Shown here: piece after piece, positions 51,653 to 60,059 of the stretch
Position numbering within the stretch: position 1 is the stretch's first letter
How the letters are laid out: every line of letters starts with the position of its first letter
Assembly: GCF_004209755.1 (NCBI RefSeq)
Contig: NZ_CP035913.1
Coordinates: 4,030,001-4,094,000, forward strand
Length of the DNA: 64,000 bases
Reading direction: 5' to 3'
Origin: Pseudoduganella lutea
GTDB lineage: Bacteria; Pseudomonadota; Gammaproteobacteria; Burkholderiales; Burkholderiaceae_D
Position numbers and translations under genes: made by a program
Notes under the pieces: generated by a model
The model's database searches: none
Told to the model about the DNA's origin: nothing
What the model saw: only the letters and a program-made list of their open reading frames with translations

Positions 51653-52000
51653 CCTGCCTACCAAACTTCCGGAAACATTGCCATAGTTAATTTATGTTCA
51701 AACCAAATATTTTCTTGCCACAAAAAAACAGGAGAAATGCGCGTTTGGATCAGTTATGATCGCTCCTGTTTGGTGCAGCACATAACGATATGCACCAAGG
51801 TAGCAAGGAATACGTGAGTTAGTGGGGAGTGGTAATAAAAACAGCATGCCGGAGACGGCGATAAATCGAGGAGACACGCGGTTCACAGTATGTTGTTGGC
51901 ATCACTGCTGAAGGCGGCCAAAAGCCAGCCGCGGCGGGACCAAACAACCGGAATCGCGCCAAAGCAATACTTAAAACGCACCGGCTGGTGCGTTTTTTTT
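51653..52000 (+). ncRNA. candidate small RNA or structured leader between dctM and ogt
   Basis: No credible coding gene was found in this gap. It is AT-richer than its neighbours at 51680-51730 and contains two overlapping, potentially exclusive hairpins: AAACAGGAG/CTCCTGTTT (51726-51734/51763-51771) and TTGGTGCA/TGCACCAA (51770-51777/51791-51798). It ends in a strong terminator (51973-52000) that belongs to no visible gene. That arrangement fits an independent small RNA, a long dctPQM 3' UTR, or an attenuated leader of ogt. Short open frames here cross the terminator and lack good ribosome-binding sites. Confidence 0.35.
51973..52000 (+). terminator. rho-independent terminator without an upstream coding gene
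   Basis: Stem AAAACGCACC/GGTGCGTTTT with loop GGCT and a run of eight T residues. It lies 320 bp after dctM and 134 bp before the ogt start. Confidence 0.9.
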
Positions 52001-52134
52001 CGCCCGTGCAATCCAGGTCGCCGGAACGCGGCAGCGTGCCGCAACACAGTGCATGGGCGCTGCCACCAGCACCGCATCTGGTCCTGGTGGCCTGGTTCGT
52101 GTAGCATGTTTGCCACAGTAGTCAGGAGTTAATT

Positions 52135-52659
52135 GTGACGCAAATACAACAAGCTGGCGAGCTGTTCGCTGCGATCGTTTCCACGCCCTTCGGGGCGCTC
52201 GGCATCCGCACCGGCGGCGCCATCGTCAGCGAACTGGTTTACCTGCCGGCCAGCTTTGCCGCGAAGGCGCCGACCGATGGCCTGGCCGAGCGCGTCGCAC
52301 GGCAGGTGGAGCGTTATTGCCTGGACCCCGATTTCACGTTCGACCTGCCGCTGGCGCAGGTGGGCAGTCCGTTCCAGCGCAAGGTGTGGGAAGCGATCCA
52401 GGCGATTCCGCGCGGCGAGGTGCGCACGTATGGCGAGATCGCCCGGTTCGTCGGCTCGATGCCGCGCGCGGTGGGCCAGGCATGCGGTGCCAATTATTTT
52501 CCCCTGGTGATTCCCTGCCACCGCGTGACGGGCGCGCAGGGCCTGGGCGGCTTTGCCGGCAGCGACGATCGCAACGGCTTTACACTGGACGTCAAGCGCT
52601 GGCTGCTGGCACACGAAGGGCATCGCGAGTACGCATGGCAGCAAACGACCCTGCTCTGA
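52135..52659 (+). CDS. ogt: methylated-DNA--protein-cysteine S-methyltransferase
   Basis: A 174-residue O6-methylguanine DNA methyltransferase. It has the C-terminal active-site motif IPCHRVTGAQG with acceptor Cys, the HTH around GEVRTYGEIARFVG with the Arg-finger region PRAVGQACGANYFP, and an N-terminal RNase-H-like domain. It repairs O6-alkylguanine by irreversible transfer to its own cysteine. The GTG start at 52135 is supported by AGGAG 7 nt upstream. Its end overlaps xerD by 25 bp, an arrangement known in several betaproteobacteria. Confidence 0.95.
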   Translation: MTQIQQAGELFAAIVSTPFGALGIRTGGAIVSELVYLPASFAAKAPTDGLAERVARQVERYCLDPDFTFDLPLAQVGSPFQRKVWEAIQAIPRGEVRTYGEIARFVGSMPRAVGQACGANYFPLVIPCHRVTGAQGLGGFAGSDDRNGFTLDVKRWLLAHEGHREYAWQQTTLL

Positions 52660-53534
52660 TCGACGAGTTCTGCGACACGCTGTGGCTGGAAGACGGCCTG
52701 TCGAAAAACACGCTGGCGGCCTATCGGCGCGACTTGAAGCTGTTTTCGGCCTGGCTGGCGCAGACGCGCCCGGGCACCGGCTTGCTGGCCGCGCATGCCG
52801 GCGACATCGCCGGGTATTTCGCGGCCCGGCACGACGACACCAAGGCCAGCTCGTCCAACCGGCGCCTGTCCGTGTTCAAGCGGTTCTACCAGCAGGCGCT
52901 GCGGCGACAGCGCATTGCCGAGGATCCCTGTTTGAAACTGGCATCGGCAAAGCAGCCGGCGCGGTTCGTCCATACCCTGTCGGAAAGTCACGTGGAAGCG
53001 CTGCTCGCGGCGCCCGACGTGCGCGAGCCGCTGGGCATCCGCGACCGCACGATGCTGGAACTGATGTACGCGAGCGGGCTGCGCGTCTCGGAACTGGTGG
53101 CGCTGAAGGTCACTGAACTTGGTTTGAATGAAGGCGTGGTGCGGGTGACCGGCAAGGGGGCGAAGATGCGCCTGGTGCCGTTCGGCGAGGCGGCGCGGCA
53201 CTGGATCGAACGTTACCTGCGTGAAGCGCGCGGCGTCATCCTGAACGGCCAGCAGGATGATGCCCTGTTCGTGACCGCCCGTGGCGGGCCGATGACGCGG
53301 CAAATGTTCTGGGTGGTCGTCAAGAAATGCGCACGCAAGGCGGACATCACCGCACCGCTGTCGCCTCACACGCTGCGCCATGCGTTTGCCACGCATCTGC
53401 TGAACCATGGCGCCGACTTGCGGGTCGTGCAACTGCTGCTGGGCCATGCCGATATCTCGACCACACAGATCTATACCCATGTGGCGCGTGAACGGTTGAA
53501 ACAGCTGCATGCGTTACATCATCCGCGGGGATGA
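52635..53534 (+). CDS. xerD: tyrosine site-specific recombinase XerD
   Basis: A 299-residue Xer recombinase that, with XerC, resolves chromosome dimers at dif under FtsK control. The SAM-like N-terminal domain has LEDGLSKNTLAAYRRDLKLF. The catalytic domain has RDRTMLELMYASGLRVSEL (first Arg), TGKGAKMRLVPFG, SPHTLRHAFATHLLNHGADL (HxxR) and LGHADISTTQIYTHV (nucleophile Tyr). The length is standard and there are no phage or integron genes nearby, so it is the housekeeping XerD, not an integrase. Confidence 0.95.
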   Translation: MAANDPALIDEFCDTLWLEDGLSKNTLAAYRRDLKLFSAWLAQTRPGTGLLAAHAGDIAGYFAARHDDTKASSSNRRLSVFKRFYQQALRRQRIAEDPCLKLASAKQPARFVHTLSESHVEALLAAPDVREPLGIRDRTMLELMYASGLRVSELVALKVTELGLNEGVVRVTGKGAKMRLVPFGEAARHWIERYLREARGVILNGQQDDALFVTARGGPMTRQMFWVVVKKCARKADITAPLSPHTLRHAFATHLLNHGADLRVVQLLLGHADISTTQIYTHVARERLKQLHALHHPRG

Positions 53535-53584
53535 GAAATCTGCGATGCTGATGTTGTCGCATAATGTGGGTAATGGAGGTAGTC

Positions 53585-53761
53585 ATGGCAAAAACGAATT
53601 TTCAGTACGAGAAGCGCCAACGCGAGTTGGAAAAGAAGCGCAAGGCCGACGAAAAAGCCCGGCGCAAGGAAGAAGCAAAGAGCCGCCCGGCCGGCGAGCA
53701 GGATCCTGACACAGGTGACGAGGCCGCCGAGGATGACACGACGGCGGCCAGGCAGGAATGA
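53585..53761 (+). CDS. small basic coiled-coil-like hypothetical protein
   Basis: A 58-residue protein. The first half is highly charged and helical (YEKRQRELEKKRKADEKARR KEEAK in sequence, basic), the second half acidic and probably disordered (EQDPDTGDEAAEDD). Similar short proteins starting MAKTNFQYEKRQRELEKK occur in other betaproteobacteria as far as I remember; their role is unknown, possibly RNA or ribosome associated. The start at 53585 has GGAGG 6 nt upstream; an upstream in-frame ATG at 53564 lacks one. It is 50 bp after xerD. Confidence 0.7.
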   Translation: MAKTNFQYEKRQRELEKKRKADEKARRKEEAKSRPAGEQDPDTGDEAAEDDTTAARQE

Positions 53762-53930
53762 CCACGGCGGCCTGGCGCCGCGCTGAACCGGACCCTGCCG
53801 CCGCTGCGGCACGCATTTGCCGGCAGCGGATCAGTATTCTTCGTTTCATTTGAGAAACAATCGTGCTGCTCACGCAGCCATTCTTGAGCCAGCGCAAGCG
53901 ACTGCTGAGCAGGGCGGCAAGAATGGTACG

Positions 53931-56438
53931 ATGACTCCGCACGATCATCTCCCCCATTCCACACCCGAATTCACACAGGTTCCGGTGGCGTATTCCCACC
54001 CGAACCCGGCGCCGAATCCCGCATTGGCCGCGCTCGACCTGATCGCGCGCATCGTTGCCGCGCTCGAGCTGACGCCACTGGTGGCGGTGTGCAGCATCGA
54101 CCGGGCAGGCCGCATCCGCTTCTGCAACCAGGCATGTGCCGACTTGTCCGGCCTTGCGCTGGATGCCGTACTCGGCCAGCCGTTGAAGGCGCTGTTTTCA
54201 CGCGGTGACCGCGAGGCGGAACACGATGCGCTGGTGGACGAAGCATGGCGCACCGGCCGGCCTTCGCCGATCGGCGACTGGCACGTGCGCACACCCGGCG
54301 GCCGTGAGCTGTGGCTGTATTCCACGCTGGTGCCCGTGTACCATGAAGGCGAACTGACGCAGGTGTTCTGCATGGATGTCGACGTCACCTCGCGCAAGGT
54401 GGATGCCGATGCGCTGGTCACGGCCGGTGTCAACTTCCGCCAGCTGTTCCAGAAGTCGGACGATGCGATCCTATTGGTGCGCAACGGCCTGATCGAGGAA
54501 GCGAATCCTGCCGCCATGCAACTGTTCAAGTGCCCCGGACCGGCCGTGTTCGTGGGCCGCCGGCTGGCTGATTTTTCGCCGGTGCAGCAGCCGGGGGGCG
54601 CGCTGTCGGAGGCTGCCGCGCTCCGGCACGAGGAGCGGGCGCACCAGCAAGGCAATTGCCGCTATGACTGGCGCTACCTCGATTGCAGTGGCACCCCGTT
54701 CTGGGCCGAAGTGCTGATGACGTCCGTCACGCTGAACCATGAACACCTGTTTTACGTGCTGGTGCGCGACATTTCAGTGCGCAAGAGCGCCGAGCGCACG
54801 CTGTACCTGGCGGCCCAGGTGTTCGAGAACAGCCGCGATGCGATCGTGCTGACGGACCACGAGCGCCATATCATCTCGATCAACCGCGCCTACTCGGAAA
54901 TCACCGGGTACAGCAGCGACGACATGCTGGGCAAGCCGCTGTCGGTCTACCGGTCCGGCATCGAGGATGAAGCGTTTTTCCGGAAGGTATGGCACCAGAT
55001 CGACACCACCGATCACTGGCAAGGGGAAATCTGGTCGCGCCGCAAGAGTGGCGAGCTGTTTCCCGCCTTGCTGGCGCTGACGGCGATCCGCGATGGCCAC
55101 GACCAGATCAGCAACTACATGGCGATCGTTTCCGACATCACCGAGCGCAAGCGTTCGGAAGAGCAGACGCGCCACCTGGCCGAGCACGATTTCCTGACCG
55201 ACTTGCCGAACCGCGTGCTGCTGCTGGACCGCCTGTCGCTGGCCCTGTCCACCGCGCGCCGCAAGGGCAGCATGCTGGCGATCCTGTTCCTGGACCTCGA
55301 CCGTTTCAAGCAGATCAACGACACGCTGGGCCACCAGGTCGGCGACCAGCTGCTGAAGGAAGTGGCCGCGCGGCTCCTCAAGTGCGTGCGCAAGGTCGAT
55401 ACCGTCAGCCGCCAGGGGGGCGACGAGTTCGTCATCATCCTGGCCGACATTGGCGGCATCGACCATGCGGCGCACGTGGCGGGCACGATCCGGCAGGCGA
55501 TCTGCCAGCCCTATGCGATCGGCGAGCACGCACTGCACGTGTCCACGTCGATCGGCGTCTCCATCTATCCCAGCGATGGCGACGATATCGACACGCTGGT
55601 CAAGAACGCCGATATCGCCATGTACCACGCCAAGCAGGGCGGCCGTAACAACTTCCAGTTCTTCAGCACCGAGATGAACGAGCGCATCGTGGAACGCGCG
55701 TCGGTCGAGCAGGGCCTGCGCCGTGCCTTGGCCGAAGGGCAATTCGCGCTGGTATTCGAGCCGGAACTGGACATCGCCACCGGCGCCCTGGTGGCGGCGG
55801 AGGCCTTGATCCGGTGGCGCCACCCCGAGCTGGGCCTGTTGCTGCCCGAACGCTTCATCGGCGTGGCGGAAGAGGCGGGCCTGATGGTCCCGATCGGCAA
55901 CTGGGTGCTGCGCGAAGCATGCCGCCAGGCGCGCCGATGGCATGACGGCGGGCACACGATGGCGGTGGCCGTCAACCTGTCACTGGCGCAGTTCGTGCAG
56001 CGCGACCTGGTCGACAACGTGCGCGCCGCGCTCGATGACGCGGGGCTCGAACCGCACTGGCTCGAGCTGGAACTGACCGAAGCGATCATCATGAAAGGCG
56101 GTGGCACCACCGCGACCACGCTGGAAAGCTTGCGCGCCCTCGGCGTGCGGCTGTCGCTGGACGACTTCGGCACCGGCTGGTCGCAGCTGGGGCAACTGAA
56201 GGATTACCCGATCGACAAGCTGAAGATCGCCCAGGCCTTCATGCTTGGCGGCGCGGATGAAACCGCGATCCGCACCATCATCGCGATGGCGCGCAGCATG
56301 CGGATGACGGTGATCGCGGAAGGCGTGGAAACGCCGGGGCAGCTGGCGTTGCTGCGCCGCGAAGGCTGCGACCTGTACCAGGGGCTGCAGGCGGAAGCGG
56401 CGATGCGGGATGGCGGGCTGGATGGGGTGCTGCAGTAA
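53931..56438 (+). CDS. PAS-PAS-PAS-GGDEF-EAL cyclic-di-GMP signalling protein
   Basis: An 835-residue soluble protein with three PAS regions (from about 35, 165 and 290; FCNQACADLSGLALDAVLG, IISINRAYSEITGYSSDDML), then GGDEF (about 415-580) and EAL (about 590-830). The cyclase site RQGGDEF at residues 496-500 is intact. In the EAL part, EAL (624-626), VNLSLAQF, LELTEAIIM, DDFGTG and EGVET are kept. However, the usual substrate-binding YQP is FEP (Glu610), KIDxSF is KIAQAF, and QGYxF is QGLQA. It may therefore be a cyclase with a weakened or regulatory phosphodiesterase domain. The start at 53931 is tentative. Confidence 0.88.
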   Translation: MTPHDHLPHSTPEFTQVPVAYSHPNPAPNPALAALDLIARIVAALELTPLVAVCSIDRAGRIRFCNQACADLSGLALDAVLGQPLKALFSRGDREAEHDALVDEAWRTGRPSPIGDWHVRTPGGRELWLYSTLVPVYHEGELTQVFCMDVDVTSRKVDADALVTAGVNFRQLFQKSDDAILLVRNGLIEEANPAAMQLFKCPGPAVFVGRRLADFSPVQQPGGALSEAAALRHEERAHQQGNCRYDWRYLDCSGTPFWAEVLMTSVTLNHEHLFYVLVRDISVRKSAERTLYLAAQVFENSRDAIVLTDHERHIISINRAYSEITGYSSDDMLGKPLSVYRSGIEDEAFFRKVWHQIDTTDHWQGEIWSRRKSGELFPALLALTAIRDGHDQISNYMAIVSDITERKRSEEQTRHLAEHDFLTDLPNRVLLLDRLSLALSTARRKGSMLAILFLDLDRFKQINDTLGHQVGDQLLKEVAARLLKCVRKVDTVSRQGGDEFVIILADIGGIDHAAHVAGTIRQAICQPYAIGEHALHVSTSIGVSIYPSDGDDIDTLVKNADIAMYHAKQGGRNNFQFFSTEMNERIVERASVEQGLRRALAEGQFALVFEPELDIATGALVAAEALIRWRHPELGLLLPERFIGVAEEAGLMVPIGNWVLREACRQARRWHDGGHTMAVAVNLSLAQFVQRDLVDNVRAALDDAGLEPHWLELELTEAIIMKGGGTTATTLESLRALGVRLSLDDFGTGWSQLGQLKDYPIDKLKIAQAFMLGGADETAIRTIIAMARSMRMTVIAEGVETPGQLALLRREGCDLYQGLQAEAAMRDGGLDGVLQ

Positions 56439-56453
56439 GTCTGCAAAACCGGC

Positions 56454-57575
56454 TCAGAACAGGCGCATGCGCACCAGCACCTGGCCGTGGTCCGATGCCT
56501 CGGGCCGTTCCAGCCGCAGGTGGTCATTGAAATAGCTGACGTCGACCACCTCGCCGATCGCGCGCGGCGAGTTCCGGTTGAACTCTTCCGACACGAGCAC
56601 GTGATCGATCGTCGAATAGTGCCCTTCGTGGATGCTGGTATAGCCCACGTGGCGCAGGTGATCCTGGCGCAGCTGGATCTGGTTGCTGTCGTACAGCCGG
56701 CCGCGGCGCTCTTCGGCCTGCACGCCGTGGCCGCCCTGGCCATCCGTGCCGCGACTGCCGCCATCGCCTGCCATGGCGCGCGTGCTGTCATTACCCGCCA
56801 GTCCGCGGGTATCTGCCTTTCCCGCCAGGTCGCGGGAATCTACCTTTCCCGCCAGGTCGCGGGAATCTACCTTTCCCGCCAGGTTGCGGGTGCCGCCCGT
56901 TCCCAGCACGATCGTCGTGGTGACGGCGTCGGCGGTATCGTTGAAGTCGCCGAGCACCACGCAGGGCCGGCGCCCTTCGCGCATCATCTTCGACAGCAGC
57001 ACGCGCAGCGCCACCGCCTCGGTGCCGCGCCACACCAGCGAGCGCAGGCTGGCCATGGCGTAATGCAGCGGGTCTTCGCCACTGTCGCCGTTGCGGTAGT
57101 CGGGGCGGCGCGATTTCAGGTGCACCACCACCACATCCACGATGCGCTCGCCGGGCAGCACCACCTGCACATGCAACGGCGCGCGGGCGAAACGGTCCGA
57201 TTCGGGGCTGCCGGAATCGCAGGGCACGTCGGCAGGAAAGCTGGCGTGCACGCTGGGCGGGGCGGCAAACGGCAGGCGCGACACGATGGCCACGTTCGGC
57301 GTCAGCCGCTGCGCATTCGGGTCGGGGTCGAAGCCGGCGTGCAGCGCGTCGCGGTACCTGCGCGTGCGCGAGAGCACGTCGCGCAACGCGGCCTGGGAAA
57401 AGATTTCCTGGAAACCGATCACATCGGCATCGAGCTGATCGAGCTGTTGTGCGATCCAGTTCGCCTTGGCCTCGTACGCATCGAGAGTGAGGGGCTCGAG
57501 GTTGTCGTACAATTTCACGCCGGGCGGGGCGAGGTTGCAGACGTTGAAGGTGGCAAAGCGAATTTCTTCCTGCAT
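56454..57575 (-). CDS. endonuclease/exonuclease/phosphatase-family protein with internal repeat insert
   Basis: A 373-residue EEP-superfamily hydrolase, cytosolic by lack of signal peptide. Catalytic motifs are FATFNVCNLAPP, VIGFQEIFS (metal Glu), VVVHLKSRRPDY, VLGDFNDTADA (GDFN) and the late YFNDHLRLERPEASDHGQVL (SDH). Between GDFN and the C-terminal part is an insert made of a 9-residue repeat (DLAGKVDSR type, about 3.5 copies) and a Gly/Asp-rich stretch; this probably loops out of the fold. Its substrate could be DNA, RNA or a phosphodiester metabolite. The start at 57575 has AAGGAG upstream. It converges tightly on the GGDEF-EAL gene, with 15 bp between. Confidence 0.85.
   Translation of the reverse strand: MQEEIRFATFNVCNLAPPGVKLYDNLEPLTLDAYEAKANWIAQQLDQLDADVIGFQEIFSQAALRDVLSRTRRYRDALHAGFDPDPNAQRLTPNVAIVSRLPFAAPPSVHASFPADVPCDSGSPESDRFARAPLHVQVVLPGERIVDVVVVHLKSRRPDYRNGDSGEDPLHYAMASLRSLVWRGTEAVALRVLLSKMMREGRRPCVVLGDFNDTADAVTTTIVLGTGGTRNLAGKVDSRDLAGKVDSRDLAGKADTRGLAGNDSTRAMAGDGGSRGTDGQGGHGVQAEERRGRLYDSNQIQLRQDHLRHVGYTSIHEGHYSTIDHVLVSEEFNRNSPRAIGEVVDVSYFNDHLRLERPEASDHGQVLVRMRLF
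56804..56884. repeat. 27-bp in-frame minisatellite inside the EEP gene
   Basis: Three contiguous 27-bp units (56804-56830, 56831-56857, 56858-56884). The last two are identical, and the first differs at two positions. Partial units lie on both sides. The unit encodes a 9-residue repeat such as DLAGKVDSR, so copy-number change keeps the frame. Confidence 0.85.
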
Positions 57576-57612
57576 AATGAGAAACTCCTTTTCACAACGA
57601 TCGTAACACGGC

Positions 57613-58104
57613 ATGGCCAAGAAAGAGCATATATCAGAGACCCCGGCGACCGCGCTGCTCAAGCAGCACAAGGTGCCGTTCAGCGAGCATCCGTACGGGT
57701 ACGAGGAACATGGCGGCACATCCGTCTCGTCGCGCGAACTCGGTGTCGACGAGCACCATGTGGTCAAGACACTGGTGATGCAGGACGAAGCCGCCAAACC
57801 ATTGATTGTGCTGATGCACGGAGATCGCAAGGTCTCCACGAAAAATTTGGCGCGCAATATCGGCTGCAAATCGGTCGAGCCGTGCAAGCCCGAGGTGGCG
57901 CAGCGCCATTCCGGCTACATGGTGGGCGGCACATCGCCATTCGGCACGAAAAAGGCGATGCCGGTGTACGTGGAAGAATCGATCCTTGCGCTGGAAACCA
58001 TTTATATCAATGGCGGCCGGCGCGGCTTCCTCGTGGGTATCGCACCACGCGTGCTGACCGAGGTGCTGGGGGCCAGGCCGGTCACCTGCGCACTGGCCGA
58101 CTGA
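57613..58104 (+). CDS. ybaK: Cys-tRNA(Pro)/Cys-tRNA(Cys) deacylase YbaK
   Basis: A 163-residue YbaK/EbsC-type trans-editing enzyme that hydrolyses Cys-tRNA(Pro) made in error by ProRS. Signature segments are TPATALLKQHKVPFSEHPYG, VVKTLVMQDEA, LMHGDRKVSTKNLARNIG (the catalytic Lys region), GYMVGGTSPFGTKKAMPVYV and YINGGRRGFLVGI. The length is normal. It is divergent from the EEP gene with 37 bp between starts and is followed by plsY after about 98 bp. Confidence 0.95.
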   Translation: MAKKEHISETPATALLKQHKVPFSEHPYGYEEHGGTSVSSRELGVDEHHVVKTLVMQDEAAKPLIVLMHGDRKVSTKNLARNIGCKSVEPCKPEVAQRHSGYMVGGTSPFGTKKAMPVYVEESILALETIYINGGRRGFLVGIAPRVLTEVLGARPVTCALAD

Positions 58105-58202
58105 TATTCACCATGCGGCATCGGCTTGCGGTATAGTCGCCGCCCGCTGGCACGCCGGCTCCACCAACCACACACAGACAAACCATAGGATTTCTCGGGG
58201 AA

Positions 58203-58835
58203 ATGACTACCATCCTGCTGGCAATTGCCGCCTACCTGATCGGCTCGATCTCATTTGCTGTCGTCGTGAGCAAGGTCTACGGCCTGTCCGACCCGCGCAC
58301 CTATGGTTCCGGTAACCCCGGCGCCACCAACGTGCTGCGCAGTGGAAACAAGGGCGCCGCGATCTGGACGCTGGTCGGCGATGCCTTCAAGGGCTGGCTC
58401 GCGGTCTGGCTGACGATCCGTTTTGCCGCCCAGCTCGGCGTCGGTGACGGGGCCATCGCCGTGGTGGCGCTGGCCGTGTTCATCGGCCACCTGTGGCCCG
58501 TGTTCTTCCGCTTCGAGGGCGGCAAGGGCGTTGCAACGGCCGCCGGCGTGCTGCTGGCGCTGGATATCTGGCTCGGCCTGGCCACGCTGGCCACGTGGCT
58601 GATCGTGGCCTACGCGTTCCGCTATTCGTCGCTGGCGGCGCTCATCGCCTCGGTCTTCGCCCCGTTCTACTATGGCCTGCTGTTTGGCGTGGAGCCGCAG
58701 CTGTTCGCCGTGCTGGTGATGTGCGGCCTGCTGGTGTGGCGCCATGCGAAGAACATCGGCAACCTCATGGCCGGCAAGGAAAGCAGGATCGGCAGCAAGA
58801 GCAAAGGCGCCGCCGCCGCGGCCAAGAAGAAGTAA
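58203..58835 (+). CDS. plsY: glycerol-3-phosphate acyltransferase PlsY
   Basis: A 210-residue inner-membrane acyltransferase that uses acyl-phosphate to acylate glycerol 3-phosphate, the first step of phospholipid synthesis. It has about five TM segments and the three conserved motifs: [35 protein letters not shown] (the phosphate-binding GGKGVAT), and the C-terminal [20 protein letters not shown] with ESRIG. The C-terminal Lys/Ala tail (GAAAAAKKK) is typical in the family. The neighbour ybaK upstream is in the same direction. Confidence 0.96.
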   Translation: MTTILLAIAAYLIGSISFAVVVSKVYGLSDPRTYGSGNPGATNVLRSGNKGAAIWTLVGDAFKGWLAVWLTIRFAAQLGVGDGAIAVVALAVFIGHLWPVFFRFEGGKGVATAAGVLLALDIWLGLATLATWLIVAYAFRYSSLAALIASVFAPFYYGLLFGVEPQLFAVLVMCGLLVWRHAKNIGNLMAGKESRIGSKSKGAAAAAKKK

Positions 58836-58921
58836 TCCAGAAGTAACTTGCAAATCCGGCAGCGGCCCTCATCATGCGACGATCGGCCGCCGCCGGCGGC
58901 CCCCGCACCAGAAAGGCCGCC

Positions 58922-59617
58922 ATGTCCACCTCCTCCGCCACGCCCCCTGCCGCGACGCCCGCATCGGCTCACGCATCGACCCCACTGCGCATCGATTTCG
59001 TCTCCGACGTATCCTGCCCCTGGTGCGCCATCGGGCTGAAATCGCTGGAAACGGCGCTTGCCCGCATTCCCGAAGCCGCCGTCGAGTTCCACGTCCAGCC
59101 CTTCGAACTGAACCCGAATATGGCGAAGGAAGGGCAGGACATCACCGAACACATCGCCGAAAAATACGGCAGCACGCCGGAGCAGCAGGAACAGTCGCGC
59201 GAGATGATCCGCCAGCGCGGCGCGGCGGTCGGCTTCACGTTCGCGATGGACAAGCGCAGCCGCATCTACAACACGTTCGACGCCCACCGCCTGCTGCACT
59301 GGGCCGAGGAAGCGGGCCGCCAGAAGGAACTGAAGCACGCGCTGTTCGACGCCTATTTCACGAACGGCGAAGACCCGAGCTCGCACGACGTGCTGCTGCG
59401 CGCCGCCGAGCGGGTGGGACTGGACCGCGAGGCGGCCCGGCAGGTGCTGGAGTCGGACCAGTTCGCCGACGAAGTACGCATGCTGGAGCAGTACTGGCAG
59501 CAGGCCGGCGTGCGCTCGGTGCCGGCCATCGTCATCAACCAGCGTCATCTGATTTCCGGCGGCCAGCCGCCCGAGGTGTTCGAGGGCGCGCTGCGGCAGA
59601 TCCTGGAAGGCAAATAA
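58922..59617 (+). CDS. DsbA-family oxidoreductase (FrnE-like)
   Basis: A 231-residue cytosolic DsbA-fold protein of the FrnE/2-hydroxychromene isomerase-like group. The active site is DVSCPWCAIGL (CPWC). Other family features are FHVQPFELNPNM, the helical insert with MIRQRGAAVGFTFAMDKRSR, NTFDAHRLLHWA, and the cis-Pro loop VRSVPAIVINQRHLISGGQP. An N-terminal Ala/Ser/Thr-rich stretch of about 22 residues is not a good signal peptide. FrnE of Deinococcus is a cytoplasmic disulfide isomerase linked to stress tolerance. The start at 58922 is preceded by an AAAGG site. Confidence 0.88.
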   Translation: MSTSSATPPAATPASAHASTPLRIDFVSDVSCPWCAIGLKSLETALARIPEAAVEFHVQPFELNPNMAKEGQDITEHIAEKYGSTPEQQEQSREMIRQRGAAVGFTFAMDKRSRIYNTFDAHRLLHWAEEAGRQKELKHALFDAYFTNGEDPSSHDVLLRAAERVGLDREAARQVLESDQFADEVRMLEQYWQQAGVRSVPAIVINQRHLISGGQPPEVFEGALRQILEGK

Positions 59618-59768
59618 GCCATCCACCAATGGCCGTTGCAGTGACCACGCACCGGCTTTTGCGCTACACTGCGCGGCACCAAACGGTGGCGGCTTCCCGT
59701 GCGCAATGGGGGAAGCGGCTGCACGACAACCGCCGTATCATCGCTAGTCAGCTACCAGGAGAACAGCC

Positions 59769-60059
59769 ATGCCCAAAGCCATCTGGAACGGCGCCGTCAT
59801 CGCCGAGGCAAGCGCCGACGAGGTGGAAATCGTCGAGCAGAACGTGTATTTCCCGGCCGAGCGCGTGAAGCGCGAATACCTGAAGGACAGCAGCCACACC
59901 ACGCTGTGCCCATGGAAAGGCGTTGCCAGCTATTACGACGTGGAAGTAAACGGGCAACTGAACCGCAACGCGGCGTGGTTCTACCCGGCCGCCAAGGATG
60001 CGGCCAAGGCCATCGAGGGCCGCATCGCATTCTGGCATGGAGTCGAGGTCAGCCGCTGA
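59769..60059 (+). CDS. DUF427 family protein
   Basis: A 96-residue protein of the DUF427 beta-barrel family. Typical features are KAIWNGAVIAEA at the N-terminus, VYFPAERVKREYLKDSSHTT, CPWKGVASYYDVEVNG and the C-terminal AAWFYPAAKDAAKAIEGRIA. The conserved Cys-Pro-Trp-Lys-Gly segment is a hallmark of the family, whose biochemical role is not known. The start has CAGGAG 8 nt upstream. The next gene begins with GTG directly after the stop, suggesting cotranslation. Confidence 0.92.
   Translation: MPKAIWNGAVIAEASADEVEIVEQNVYFPAERVKREYLKDSSHTTLCPWKGVASYYDVEVNGQLNRNAAWFYPAAKDAAKAIEGRIAFWHGVEVSR

Noticed and set aside
51890..52132. Open frame of 80 codons before ogt
   Set aside because: It runs through the strong terminator at 51973-52000, has no good ribosome-binding site and gives a Cys/Arg-rich unlikely protein.
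52635..53534. Integrase marking a mobile element
   Set aside because: Sequence, length and the ogt neighbour fit chromosomal XerD; no attachment-site repeats or phage genes were seen around it.
56804..56884. Possible CRISPR repeats
   Set aside because: The 27-bp units are contiguous with no spacers, lie in frame inside a coding gene and there are no cas genes.
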